Of a stretch of 64,000 bases of DNA, positions 50,131 through 58,915 are shown piece by piece (the first letter of the stretch is position 1; each line of letters begins with the position of its first letter). The translations under genes were made by a program, and so were the position numbers. This DNA comes from Iamia sp035765045. Its GTDB lineage: Bacteria > Actinomycetota > Acidimicrobiia > Acidimicrobiales > Iamiaceae. The notes under the pieces are model-generated. The model was not told where the DNA came from. It saw only the letters and a program-made list of their open reading frames with translations, and made no database searches. Location: contig DASTYI010000112.1 of assembly GCA_035765045.1 (NCBI GenBank), positions 1-64,000 on the forward strand. Reading direction: 5' to 3'.

Positions 50131-50931
50131 CTAGCTCCACTCCCGGGCGATGGTCGACTGGCTGGCGGTGGCGAGGAGGGTGCCGTCCTGGGCCCAGAGG
50201 TGCACGAGGCCGTGGGCGAAGCCGCGCTCGAGGGCGTGGACCTCGATGTCGAGCAGGACCCACTCGGTGGGGACGAGCCGGACCACCCGCAGCGTGTTGT
50301 CGAGGCTGTTCCCCCCGACCTGGCGGCCGAGGGCCTGGCTGGTGCCGAAGGGGACGTAGTCGCCGAGGATCGCCAGCTTGGCCGCAGTGGTCTCGGGCAG
50401 GTCGGCGACCCGGGCCCACAGCGCCGAGCGGCCACCGGGCAGCAAGGTCCCGTCCCACTCCTCGAACTGGCGGCCGACGGCCAGGCGCAGCTCCAGGCGC
50501 CCGTTGATCGACTCGGTGTCGCCCACGAAGCGGCGGGGCCGGTCGGCGCAGTCCTCGGGCGGGGGGACGACCGGCATCTCGACCATCTGGCCCCGGGCGT
50601 CGAGGGCGCGGTCGCCGAGGGCGGCGTTGACGGTGAGGATCTCGGTGTCGCCGACGTGACCGACGGCCCGGGCCTGGCTCACCGAGCGCCCGGCCACCGG
50701 CACCGTCACGTCGATGTCCATCACGCTCGGCGGGCGGGCGTAGGAGAGGTACTGCGCCGTCGCCCACACGACGGGCCGGCCGGTGGTCCGCTCCAGCGCC
50801 TCGATCGCCGCCCCCAGCCCGCACCCGCCGAACAGGAACTGGTGGTTGGTGCAGAGCTCCGGGACGATCGGCAGGTACCAGCGGTGCGGGTTGTGGGTGG
50901 CCTGGAGGCCGAGGAACGACACCGGATCCAT
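50131..50931 (-). CDS. Acyl-CoA thioesterase-like protein (double hot-dog)
   Basis: A 266-residue protein with the TesB-like layout: LPIVPELCTNHQFLFGGCGLGAAIEALERTTGRPVVWATAQYLSYARPPSVMDIDVTVPVAGRSVSQARAVGHVGDTEILTVNAALG, then a second hot-dog half ending in LVHLWAQDGTLLATASQSTIAREWS. Gln/Thr/Asp active-site equivalents (the Q of ATASQS) are visible. It would hydrolyse acyl-CoA. The ATG at 50931 precedes a repeat-rich region. Confidence 0.8.
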   Translation of the reverse strand: MDPVSFLGLQATHNPHRWYLPIVPELCTNHQFLFGGCGLGAAIEALERTTGRPVVWATAQYLSYARPPSVMDIDVTVPVAGRSVSQARAVGHVGDTEILTVNAALGDRALDARGQMVEMPVVPPPEDCADRPRRFVGDTESINGRLELRLAVGRQFEEWDGTLLPGGRSALWARVADLPETTAAKLAILGDYVPFGTSQALGRQVGGNSLDNTLRVVRLVPTEWVLLDIEVHALERGFAHGLVHLWAQDGTLLATASQSTIAREWS

Positions 50932-50991
50932 GCCGACGGAGGGTACGGCTGGGGCGACGGATCGCCCCAGCCCGCCGGTCGGTGCCGGCGC

Positions 50992-51115
50992 CCCGTCCGA
51001 CGGCGGCCAGAACGCCCCGCGCCCGCAGGCCCGCGCCAGCGCCCGTCCGACGGCGGCCAGAACGCCCCGCGCCCACCGGCCGGCGCCAGCACCCAGCCAG
51101 ACGGCGGTCGGATCC
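50992..51115. repeat. 50-bp imperfect tandem repeat
   Basis: Units starting CCCGTCCGACGGCGGCCAGA at 50992 and 51042 are identical over their first 34 bases (period 50 bp), and a degenerate partial third copy (CCCAGCCAGACGGCGGTCGG) starts at 51092. It fills the divergent region between the thioesterase and SDR genes, leaving about 50 bp for a promoter before the latter. Confidence 0.6.
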
Positions 51116-51144
51116 GCTCGTGCCTGGCGGTAGCGTCCGCCGCC

Positions 51145-51891
51145 ATGGACCTCGGCCTGGACGGGAAGACGGCAGCGGTGGCCGGAGCGTCGGCCGGCCT
51201 GGGCCTGGCGACGGCCCGGGTGCTCGTCGCCGAGGGCGTCACCGTGGCCGTCTGCGGCCGCGACCGGGCCCGCATCGAGGCCGCGGCGGCCAGCCTCGGG
51301 GGCAACGCGGTCCCGATCGTCGCCGACGTGGGCACACCCGACGGCGCCACGTCCTTCGTCGAGGAGGCCACCGCCGCCCTCGGGCCGCTCGACATCCTCG
51401 TGCCCAACGCCGGTGGCCCGCCGGCCGGCACCTTCGCCTCGACCCCGCTCGACGCCTACCTGCCCGCCCTCCAGCTCAACCTGCTCTCGACGGTGGCGAT
51501 GTGCCAGGCCGCGGTCCCGGCGATGATCGACCGGGGGTGGGGCCGGGTGGTGGCCATCACCTCGGCCTCGGTCCGCCAGCCGCTGCCGGCGCTGATCCTG
51601 TCCAACACGGCGCGGGCCGGCGTCACCGGCTTCCTCAAGACGCTGTCGCTCGAGGTGGCCCGCCACGGGGTGACCGTGAACTCGATCCAGCCCGGGCTCC
51701 ACGCCACCGACCGGCTGCGCGACCTCTACGGCGAGGACACCTCGGCGGCGGCCAAGGACGTCCCCACCCGCACCGTCGGCCGTCCCGAGGACTTCGGCGC
51801 CGTCGTCGCCTTCCTCTGCTCGGACCAGGCCCGCTTCCTCACCGGCGCGGCCCTCCCCGTCGACGGCGGCAACACCCGCGGCCTCCAGTAG
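51145..51891 (+). CDS. SDR-like protein lacking the catalytic Tyr and Lys
   Basis: A 248-residue SDR fold: AGASAGLGLATARVLVAEGVTVAVCGRD, PNAGGPPAGTF, ITSASVRQP and LTGAALPVDGGNTRGLQ. At the YxxxK position the sequence is Ser153-Asn-Thr-Ala-Arg157 (ILSNTARAG), so both catalytic residues are replaced. This divergent ketoacyl-reductase-like subgroup exists elsewhere and its chemistry is unsettled. It begins at a clear ATG but without a strong ribosome site. Confidence 0.85.
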   Translation: MDLGLDGKTAAVAGASAGLGLATARVLVAEGVTVAVCGRDRARIEAAAASLGGNAVPIVADVGTPDGATSFVEEATAALGPLDILVPNAGGPPAGTFASTPLDAYLPALQLNLLSTVAMCQAAVPAMIDRGWGRVVAITSASVRQPLPALILSNTARAGVTGFLKTLSLEVARHGVTVNSIQPGLHATDRLRDLYGEDTSAAAKDVPTRTVGRPEDFGAVVAFLCSDQARFLTGAALPVDGGNTRGLQ

Positions 51892-51961
51892 GTCCCGCCC
51901 CCCCGCCCCCGATCGCTGGCTCCCCCACCGGCTGGGCTGGTGGGCCGGTACGGTCGGCGCC

Positions 51962-52255
51962 GTGCTGACCCACATCGTCCTGATCACCGCCTCCGACGAC
52001 GCCACCGACGAGCAGGTCGACGCCATGGTGGCCGGCTTGCGTGCCCTCCCGGGCCGGATCGAGGAGATCCGCAGCTACGAGGTCGGGCGGGACCTGGGTC
52101 TGGCCGAGGGCAACGCCACCGTCGCCATCCAGGCCACCTTCGCCTCCCCCGAGGACCTCGAGGCCTACGTCGTCCACCCGGCCCACCAGGAGGTCCTCAC
52201 CGGGCTGATCCGTCCCATCGCCGCCTCGGTCGCCCGGGCCCAGGTCCCTGCCTGA
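51962..52255 (+). CDS. Dabb (stress-responsive A/B barrel) protein
   Basis: A 97-residue dimeric alpha-beta barrel domain: LTHIVLITASDDATDEQVDAMVAGLRALPGRIEEIRSYEVGRDLGLAEGNATVAIQATFASPEDLEAYVVHPAHQEV. The HPAHQEV end is a hallmark of the family. Function is undefined, sometimes a small-molecule binder or cyclase. A GTG start is used. It is 35 bp before the amidase gene. Confidence 0.88.
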   Translation: MLTHIVLITASDDATDEQVDAMVAGLRALPGRIEEIRSYEVGRDLGLAEGNATVAIQATFASPEDLEAYVVHPAHQEVLTGLIRPIAASVARAQVPA

Positions 52256-52290
52256 CCGCCCGGCGGCGCCGCCCCCTAGGGTGCGCCGCC

Positions 52291-53682
52291 ATGGCTGACA
52301 CACCCTGGACGGGCGATGCGTGCTCCCTGGTCGACGCCTTCCGGTCCGGCGAGCGCTCGCCGGCCGAGGAGCTCGAGGCCTGCCTCGCCGCCATCGACGC
52401 ATCCGAGCTGAACGCCTGGTCGTTCCTCGACCCCGACGGCGCCCGCGCCGCGGCCGCCACCGCCGACACCACGCTGCCGTTCGGCGGCGTCCCGGTGGGG
52501 ATCAAGGAGCTGGAGAAGGTCGAGGGCTGGCCCGACACCGAGGCCTCGCTCGTGTTCGCCGATCGCAAGGCCGCCCACACCGGCACGATGCTCCAGCGGC
52601 TCCGATCGGCCGGCGGCGCCACCTTCGTCGGCCAGACGACGGCCAGCGAGTTCGGCGGGCTCAACATCTCGATCACCAAGGAGAACGGGATCACCCACAA
52701 CCCGTGGCGGCACGGGCAGACGGCCGGGGGGTCCTCGGGCGGATCGGCGGCCGCCGTGGCCGGCGGCTTGGTCCCGATCGCCAGCGGTGGCGACGGTGGT
52801 GGGTCGATCCGCATCCCGGCCGGGTTCAACGGCCTGGTGGGGATGAAGGGCACGGCCGGGCGCATCCCGCGCGGGCCCCACACCCTCATCCACCCGATGA
52901 CGGTGGTGATCGGCTGCCTGGCCCGGTCGATCCGCGACGTGGCCCGCTGGTACGACGTCACCTCGGGCTACGACTCCCGCGACCCGTACTCGCTCCCCCG
53001 CATCGACGGCTGGGAGCGGGACCTCGGGACCCGTGACCTGAAGGGGCTGCGGGTGGCCATCGCCCCGACCCTGGGCTCGGCCGTGGTCGCCGACGGCGTG
53101 CAGGAGCGGGTGGTGGCGGCCGCCGAGGCGCTGGCCCGCGACGCCGGCCTCACCATCGTCGACGTCGAGGTGAAGATGCCGACCCTCGACGTCGCCTGGG
53201 CCCTCGGGAACCTCGTCGGGCTGAAGATGGAGCTGGGTGACCTCTGGCCCGCCTGCAAGGACGACCTCACCAAGGAGATCGCGTTCGGGCTGGAGATGGC
53301 TGAGGGGATGGTCGATCTGGCCTCCTCGGCGCGGAGCGAAGCCGCGCGGACGATGTGCAACGAAGCGATGGCCGACGTCTTCGACCAGGTCGACCTGGTC
53401 ATCTGTGCCACGAACCCGGACGTCGCGTTCCCGGCCCACGTCGCGTCCAACACGCGGGTGGCCGGTCAGAAGGTGGAGATGGGCAACAACGGTGCCCTCA
53501 CGATCCCGGCCAACATCAGCGGGAACCCGTCGATATCGGTGCCGGTCGAACCGCTCGACGGCCTGCCGGTCGGGATGCAGATCATGGGCCGCCACCACGC
53601 CGATGCCCTGCTGCTCGACCTCGGCCTGGTGGTCGAGCGCACCAGTCCGTGGCCGCTTGTTGCCCCCGGCGCACCGGTCTGA
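52291..53682 (+). CDS. Amidase signature family enzyme
   Basis: A 463-residue amidase. The Ser-cisSer-Lys triad is intact: Lys72 in VPVGIKE, cis-Ser148 in AGGSSGGSAAAVAGG and nucleophile Ser172 in GGSIRIPAGFNGLVGMKG. It may be an amide or ester hydrolase (not GatA: the tail and context differ). The third-position GC falls somewhat after about 53.3 kb. Confidence 0.92.
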   Translation: MADTPWTGDACSLVDAFRSGERSPAEELEACLAAIDASELNAWSFLDPDGARAAAATADTTLPFGGVPVGIKELEKVEGWPDTEASLVFADRKAAHTGTMLQRLRSAGGATFVGQTTASEFGGLNISITKENGITHNPWRHGQTAGGSSGGSAAAVAGGLVPIASGGDGGGSIRIPAGFNGLVGMKGTAGRIPRGPHTLIHPMTVVIGCLARSIRDVARWYDVTSGYDSRDPYSLPRIDGWERDLGTRDLKGLRVAIAPTLGSAVVADGVQERVVAAAEALARDAGLTIVDVEVKMPTLDVAWALGNLVGLKMELGDLWPACKDDLTKEIAFGLEMAEGMVDLASSARSEAARTMCNEAMADVFDQVDLVICATNPDVAFPAHVASNTRVAGQKVEMGNNGALTIPANISGNPSISVPVEPLDGLPVGMQIMGRHHADALLLDLGLVVERTSPWPLVAPGAPV

Positions 53683-53797
53683 AACCTCGCCCCGAGGGAA
53701 TCTCCGGGGGCGAACAGGTGTTGGAGGAGATGACCGCCTCAGGTCCCTGACCAGGGGCGATGCTTCACTGTCACACCCCCCCTTCATAGTGATCCGC

Positions 53798-53962
53798 ATG
53801 GCACGACAGCTCGACCTCCTCCCCCCGGTCGACCCGGACTGGCGCATCGACGACGAGACCCGTGAGGCCGGTCGTCGGGGCATCGCCAAGGCGCGCGCGG
53901 CGCTCGCCGAGGCCCGCGCCCGAGCCGATCGGGACCAGCACCACCACCGCACCGCGGCCTGA
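53798..53962 (+). CDS. Small charged helical protein
   Basis: A 54-residue protein beginning ARQLDLLPPVDPDWRIDDETREAGRRGI and continuing as an Ala/Arg helix with a His-rich end. No family is recognised. The ATG lacks a strong ribosome site. The composition and codon use look coding. It precedes the nitroreductase gene by 51 bp. Confidence 0.5.
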   Translation: MARQLDLLPPVDPDWRIDDETREAGRRGIAKARAALAEARARADRDQHHHRTAA

Positions 53963-54013
53963 CCGGGCCGGCCCCGATCTCCACCGGCCCCTGATCTCGA
54001 CCACCATCGAGCC

Positions 54014-54637
54014 ATGACCGCGCCCGACCCCGCCACCGACATCCGCCCCGAGGTGCTGGCCACGTTGCTCGACCGGCGCAGCACCGCCGCCCTCGTCGAC
54101 CCGGGTCCCACCCCCGCCCAGGTCGACACGATCCTCCGTGCGGCCACCACCGCCCCCGACCACGGTCGCATCCGCCCCTGGCGCTTCGTGGTCGTCAGCG
54201 GCGAGGCCCGCGAGCGCTTCGCCGACGCCCTGGAGGACGGCGGCCTGGCCCGGGACCCCGAGATCACCGAGGGGGTGCGGGCCAAGCTCCGGGCGAAGGC
54301 CTTCGTCGCTCCCACCCTCATCGCCGTCATCGCCACCCCCCGGGCCCACAAGGTCGAACGGTGGGAGCAGGTGGTGTCGGCCTCGTGCACCGGCTACGCC
54401 ATGCTCCTCGCCGCCCACGCCCTCGGCCTCGGGGCGATGTGGAAGAGCGTCCCGTTCCGCACCGGTCCGAAGCTGCGGGAGATGTTCGCCCTCGACGACG
54501 ACGGCGAGCTGCTCGGCTGGGTCCTGGTCGGCACCCCGTCGGACCCGTCCTCGGTCGGCGGCCGGGCCGAACCCGACCTCACCGGCCTCGCCTTCTACCT
54601 CACCGACCAGGGCACGATCGAGCCCCACACCCCATGA
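54014..54637 (+). CDS. Nitroreductase family protein
   Basis: A 207-residue FMN-dependent nitroreductase fold, YdjA-like in size. It has LLDRRSTAAL (R-R-S near the N-terminus), ATTAPDHGRIRPWRFVVV, SASCTGYAMLLAAHALGLGAMWKSVPF and LGWVLVGTPS. It uses NAD(P)H and FMN to reduce an unidentified substrate. Its stop overlaps the next gene's start by 4 bp. Confidence 0.9.
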   Translation: MTAPDPATDIRPEVLATLLDRRSTAALVDPGPTPAQVDTILRAATTAPDHGRIRPWRFVVVSGEARERFADALEDGGLARDPEITEGVRAKLRAKAFVAPTLIAVIATPRAHKVERWEQVVSASCTGYAMLLAAHALGLGAMWKSVPFRTGPKLREMFALDDDGELLGWVLVGTPSDPSSVGGRAEPDLTGLAFYLTDQGTIEPHTP

Positions 54638-54930
54638 GCGCCCGCTGCACCCACCTGGACACGATCGTCCCCGTCACCCCCTCCTCGCCCGGCTGCGAGG
54701 ACTGCCTGGCCGCCGGCCGTCGCGACTGGGTCCACCTCCGTGTGTGCCAGGCCTGCGGCCACGTCGGCTGCTGCGACAGCTCACCGGCCACCCACGCCAC
54801 CGCCCACCACCGGGCCAGCGCCCACCCGATCATCCGCTCCTACGAGCCGGGCGAGAGCTGGTTCTGGTGCTACCTCGACGAGACCGGTTTCGAGCTTCCC
54901 GACGCCCCGCCGGCCCCCTCCCACCCCTGA
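54634..54930 (+). CDS. UBP-type zinc-finger protein
   Basis: A 98-residue protein with CTHLDTIVPVTPSSPGCEDCLAAG, VHLRVCQACGHVGCCDSSPATHATAHHRASAHPIIRSYEPGESWFWCYLDE, the classical Cys/His pattern of a ubiquitin-hydrolase-type zinc finger. Stand-alone bacterial versions are common in actinobacteria and have no ubiquitin role known. It is coupled to the nitroreductase gene by an ATGA overlap. Confidence 0.9.
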   Translation: MSARCTHLDTIVPVTPSSPGCEDCLAAGRRDWVHLRVCQACGHVGCCDSSPATHATAHHRASAHPIIRSYEPGESWFWCYLDETGFELPDAPPAPSHP

Positions 54931-55007
54931 GCCGCGGTCCCGGCGAGTCCCGCTCGCGAGGCCCGACGCGTGCGGCGGTTCCCGGGGGTGGGCGGTAGGT
55001 TCGCCGG

Positions 55008-56189
55008 ATGGCTGATGTCGTGATCGTCGAGGCCGTGCGCACCCCCGTCGGGCGGCGCAACGGTGCCCTCTCCTCCGTCCACCCCGCCGACCTGCTGGGC
55101 ACCGCCCTCACCGCCCTGGTCGAGCGGTCGGGCGTCGACCCGACGGCGGTCGAGCAGGTCGTCGGCGGCTGCGTCAGCCAAGTCGGCGAGCAGTCGTTCA
55201 ACACCACCCGGACGGCGTGGCTGGCGGCGGGCCTGCCGCTGGAGACGGCGGCCACGACCGTCGACACCCAGTGCGGGTCGTCGCAGCAGGCGACGAACCT
55301 GGCCACCAGCCTGGTCGGCTCGGGCGTGGCCGATGTGGCCGTGGCCTGCGGCGTCGAGCTGATGAGCCGGATCCCGATCGGGATCAACTCGTCGAAGAAG
55401 CTGGGCCTCGGCGTGCCCATCCCCAAGGCGTACTTCGGCCGCTACGAGTTCACCTCGCAGTTCGAGGGGGCCGAGCGCATCGCCGAGAAGTGGGGCATCA
55501 CCCGCGACGACACCGACGCCTTCGGCCTCCGCTCGCAGCAGCTGGCCGCCCAGGCCTGGGAGGAGGGCCGCTTCGACACGCAGATCGTCGAGGTCGACGC
55601 CCCCGACGTCGACGAGGAGGGCAAGCCCCTCGACACGACCCACCACGTCGCCCGGGACGAGGGCCTGCGGGAGACGACGCTGGAGAAGCTCCAGACCCTC
55701 AAGCCCGTGGCCCGCGAGGACGGCGTCCACACCGCCGGGTCGAGCTCGCAGATCTCCGACGGCGCCGCCGCCCTGCTGATGATGACCGCCGAGAAGGCCG
55801 CCGATCTCGGCCTCACGCCGCGGGCTCGGGTCGTCGACACCTGCCTGGTCGGCGTCGACCCCGTCCTGATGCTGACCGGTCCGATCGACGCCACCCAGCG
55901 ACTCGTCGACCGGACCGGCATCGGTGTCGACCAGATCGACGTCTTCGAGGTCAACGAGGCCTTCGCCTCGGTCGTCCTGGCCTGGCAGAAGGAGCTCGGC
56001 GTCGACCCCGACCGGGTCAACCCCAACGGCGGTGCCATCGCCCTCGGCCACCCGCTCGGCGCCACCGGCTCGGTGCTCGTCACCAAGGCCCTCCACGAGC
56101 TGGAGCGCACCAGCGGCCGCTACGGCCTCGTCTCGATGTGCTGCGGTGGTGGGCTGGGCACCGGCACCCTGATCGAGCGCCTCGGCTGA
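55008..56189 (+). CDS. Acetyl-CoA C-acyltransferase (thiolase), FadA5-like
   Basis: A 393-residue thiolase. Cys89 in VDTQCGSSQQAT, NEAFASV, His348 in GHPLGATG, and Cys378 in SMCCGGGLGTG complete the active site. GINSSKKLGLGVPIPK in the loop domain resembles steroid-degradation thiolases. It begins at an ATG following TTCGCCGG. It is probably a degradative enzyme. The partner ECH genes at 2.2 and 14.5 kb are distant. Confidence 0.93.
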   Translation: MADVVIVEAVRTPVGRRNGALSSVHPADLLGTALTALVERSGVDPTAVEQVVGGCVSQVGEQSFNTTRTAWLAAGLPLETAATTVDTQCGSSQQATNLATSLVGSGVADVAVACGVELMSRIPIGINSSKKLGLGVPIPKAYFGRYEFTSQFEGAERIAEKWGITRDDTDAFGLRSQQLAAQAWEEGRFDTQIVEVDAPDVDEEGKPLDTTHHVARDEGLRETTLEKLQTLKPVAREDGVHTAGSSSQISDGAAALLMMTAEKAADLGLTPRARVVDTCLVGVDPVLMLTGPIDATQRLVDRTGIGVDQIDVFEVNEAFASVVLAWQKELGVDPDRVNPNGGAIALGHPLGATGSVLVTKALHELERTSGRYGLVSMCCGGGLGTGTLIERLG

Positions 56190-56285
56190 CCGGGCCGGCG
56201 CCCGAGCCCGGCCGCCCGGCCGGGCCAGGTGTCCGACGGCACCTCGGGGGTAGGGGCTCCGGCGCCCCCACCCCCAGGAGCCACC

Positions 56286-56528
56286 GTGACCATCGCCATC
56301 ATCGCCGTCATCTGCGTCGCCCTCCTCGTCCTCGCCTTCCTGGCCCCCCGCCTGTCGTCGCACCCCCAGCGGGGCGTCGACCGGACCCTCGGCACCGCCC
56401 AGCGCGCCGGGGGCAAGGCGCCCGGCTTCCTCGGGCGCCTGCTCTCCAAGCAGTTCGGCACCTCCCGCAAGGCGACCAACAAGAGCGCCGCGCTGGGCCG
56501 CAAGGGCCGCAGCCACATCGGCGTCTGA
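56286..56528 (+). CDS. Small single-span membrane protein with basic tail
   Basis: An 80-residue protein: one N-terminal helix (TIAIIAVICVALLVLAFLAP) and a basic, Gly/Ser/Lys-rich cytoplasmic tail. AGGAG lies just before GTG, an excellent ribosome site. The tail ends with AALGRKGRSHIGV. No family is recognised; similar small proteins are widespread in actinobacteria. Confidence 0.65.
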   Translation: MTIAIIAVICVALLVLAFLAPRLSSHPQRGVDRTLGTAQRAGGKAPGFLGRLLSKQFGTSRKATNKSAALGRKGRSHIGV

Positions 56529-56636
56529 CGCTCCCCCGCTTCGCTGTCACAGGGGTGGCGTAGGGTCCACCCCACGAGCTCGACGCTCGGATCGCGGCCC
56601 CGGCCGCCGGATGTCCCCCACCTCCGGAGGTCCCCC

Positions 56637-57161
56637 ATGCGTCGCGCCCGTCGCCATCTCCTCGCCACCCTGGTCGTGCTCCTGGCCGGTGGGCCGCTCG
56701 TCGTCGGCTGCTCGGTGCTCGGCCGGGGCGGGTCGGCGCCGCCGGGCACCGCCACCGTCGTCCGGGTGGTCGACGGTGACACGGTCGACCTGCGGGTCGG
56801 CGCCCGGGCCGAGACCGCCCGGCTGCTCGGCATCGACACGCCCGAGACGGTCGATCCCGACGCCCCGGTCGGCTGCTTCGGGCCCGAGGCCTCGGCCCGC
56901 ACCAAGGAGCTGCTCCCCGCCGGCACCGCGGTCCGGCTGGCCCGCGACGTCGAGGCCCGTGACCGCTACGGCCGGTTGCTCGTCTACCTGACCCGGGTCC
57001 GCGACGACCTCTTCGTCAACCGATCTCTCCTGGCCGACGGCTTCGCCCGACCGCTGTCGATCGCCCCCAACGAGGCTCATCGGGCCGAGCTGGCCCGCGC
57101 CGCGGCCGAGGCCAGGGCGGCCGGGCGCGGGCTGTGGGGCGCCTGCCCGCCCGATGGGTAG
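56637..57161 (+). CDS. Thermonuclease (SNase-fold) lipoprotein
   Basis: A 174-residue exported nuclease. The signal peptide ends in LVVGC (Cys25). The SNase domain has VVDGDTVDLRV, ETARLLGIDTPETVDP, VRLARDVEARDRYGRLLVYL, and NRSLLADGFAR. Catalytic Arg (LLGIDTPE region), Glu and Arg (DRYGRLL) are preserved. It cleaves nucleic acids extracellularly with calcium. GGAGGT precedes the ATG. Confidence 0.9.
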   Translation: MRRARRHLLATLVVLLAGGPLVVGCSVLGRGGSAPPGTATVVRVVDGDTVDLRVGARAETARLLGIDTPETVDPDAPVGCFGPEASARTKELLPAGTAVRLARDVEARDRYGRLLVYLTRVRDDLFVNRSLLADGFARPLSIAPNEAHRAELARAAAEARAAGRGLWGACPPDG

Positions 57162-57217
57162 GCGCCGACGGGAGGGGGCCACCGGTCCCGGCCCGGAGCC
57201 CGATAGCGTCGTCGCCT

Positions 57218-58051
57218 GTGACAGGTCTCGCCGAGCGCCTCGGGTACCGCGCCGACGACCGCGTGGTCATCCTCAACTGCGACGACCTCGGGTCCTGTCA
57301 CTCCGCCAACGAGGCGATCTACCGATCGCTGCGGGACGGGGTGGCCAGCAGCGCCACGTTGATGGTGCCCGCTCCGTGGGCGCGCCACGCCGCGTCCGAG
57401 TACCGGGGCGAGGACGTCGGCGTCCACCTGACCCTCAACTCGGAGTGGGACCTCTACCGCTGGGGCCCGATCACCCGAGCGCCGTCGCTGCTCGACGGCG
57501 ACGGCGGGTTCCCCCGCACGGTCACCGATGTCTGGGACCACGCCGATCTCGACGAGGTGTGGCGCGAGCTCAGCGCCCAGATCGAGCGGGCCATCCTCTG
57601 GGGCTTCGATGTCACCCACCTCGACAGCCACATGGGCACGCTCCAGCTCAAGCCCGAGTTCTTCGACGTCTACCTCGACCTCGCCGTCGAGCACGCCCTC
57701 CCCCTCCGCCTCTCCGGCGCCTCCACCCAGGAGGCCGTCGGGTTCCCGTTCCGCGACCGGGCCGACGAGGAGGGCGTCGTCGCCCCCGACCACCTGATCA
57801 GGGTCTCGGGCGTCGGCAGCCGGGCCTCGATCATGGCGGCGATGGAGGACCTCCGACCGGGCGTGACCGAGATGTACGTCCACCCGGCGGTCGACACCCC
57901 CGAGCTACGGGCCCACGCCCCCGACTGGAAGGGCCGCGTCGACGACCTCGACCTGGTCTCCGGTGTCGGGGTCCTCGCCGAGAAGCTGCGCCAGGCCGGC
58001 GCCCACGTGATCGGCTACCGGCCGCTGCGCGAGCTCCAGCGCGCCGGCTGA
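57218..58051 (+). CDS. ChbG/YdjC-like carbohydrate deacetylase
   Basis: A 277-residue polysaccharide-deacetylase-like protein. The metal-binding motifs are NCDDLG (Asp22-Asp23), GVHLTLNSEWD, THLDSHMGTL and MYVHPAVD. It removes acetyl groups from amino-sugars, for example chito-oligosaccharides. A GTG start is used. It is convergent with mca after 6 bp. Confidence 0.9.
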   Translation: MTGLAERLGYRADDRVVILNCDDLGSCHSANEAIYRSLRDGVASSATLMVPAPWARHAASEYRGEDVGVHLTLNSEWDLYRWGPITRAPSLLDGDGGFPRTVTDVWDHADLDEVWRELSAQIERAILWGFDVTHLDSHMGTLQLKPEFFDVYLDLAVEHALPLRLSGASTQEAVGFPFRDRADEEGVVAPDHLIRVSGVGSRASIMAAMEDLRPGVTEMYVHPAVDTPELRAHAPDWKGRVDDLDLVSGVGVLAEKLRQAGAHVIGYRPLRELQRAG

Positions 58052-58057
58052 CCGACG

Positions 58058-58915
58058 TCAGTCGAGACCGGCGAAGAGGTCGGTCTCCGGGAGCGGCGCG
58101 TCGACCGTCGAGAAGGCCCGGATGTAGTCCTCGTAGGGGTGGATCGTCTCCGCCACCTCCTCGGGGAGCCCGAACCAGAACGGCGACGTGGGGTCGATCT
58201 GGGTGGCGTGGGCCCGCAGGGCGGCCGACTTCACGGCGTACAGGCCGTCGACGTCGATGCTGGTCGTGATGCGGTGGTCCTGCGACTCCCGGGCGAACCA
58301 CTCCTCCGAGTAGGGCGACTCCAGGCCCTGCTCGATGAAGGCGGCGTGGGTCGCCTCCAACCGCTTGCGGGACCAGACCGACCAGTACACCTTGGCCACC
58401 TGCCAGGGCTCGCCCGCCTCGGGGTAGGCGTCGGGATCGGCCGCCGCCGGGATCGCCGCCATGGTGACCTCGTGGACCCGCAGGTGGTCGGGGTGCGGGT
58501 AGCCCGACTGGTCGTCGCCGTAGGTCAGCACGACCTGGGGTCGCTCGCGCCGGATGATGGTGACCATCCGCTCGACCGCCTCGTCGAGCGGCGCCCGGGC
58601 GAAGCAGCGCGGGTCGGCGTTCTCCGGGCTGTCGGGCATCCCCGAGTCGCGGTAGCCGAGCAGGACGACCTCGTCGTAGCCGATCACGGCCACCGCCTCG
58701 GCCAGCTCCTCCAGCCGCACCTCGGGGAGCCGCTCCCGCACCTCGGGGGTGTCGAGGGCGGGGTTGAGGATGTCGCCGGCCTCGCCGCCCGTGCAGCAGA
58801 CCAGCACCGTCCGCGCGCCCGCCTCGTGGTAGCGGTGGACGGTGCCGGCACCCTTGGAGGACTCGTCGTCGGGGTGGGCGTGGACGCTCAGCAGGCAGCG
58901 GGGGTCGGTGGCCAT
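58058..58915 (-). CDS. mca: Mycothiol S-conjugate amidase
   Basis: A 285-residue PIG-L-fold zinc amidase. The zinc site is LLSVHAHPDDESSKGAGT (His14, Asp17 and neighbours) with PHPDH (His141 and His144). CCTGGEAGDILNPALDTPEV and RDSGMPDSPEN match Mca rather than MshB. It hydrolyses mycothiol conjugates to export toxins as mercapturic acids. This indicates a mycothiol-making host. Confidence 0.92.
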   Translation of the reverse strand: MATDPRCLLSVHAHPDDESSKGAGTVHRYHEAGARTVLVCCTGGEAGDILNPALDTPEVRERLPEVRLEELAEAVAVIGYDEVVLLGYRDSGMPDSPENADPRCFARAPLDEAVERMVTIIRRERPQVVLTYGDDQSGYPHPDHLRVHEVTMAAIPAAADPDAYPEAGEPWQVAKVYWSVWSRKRLEATHAAFIEQGLESPYSEEWFARESQDHRITTSIDVDGLYAVKSAALRAHATQIDPTSPFWFGLPEEVAETIHPYEDYIRAFSTVDAPLPETDLFAGLD

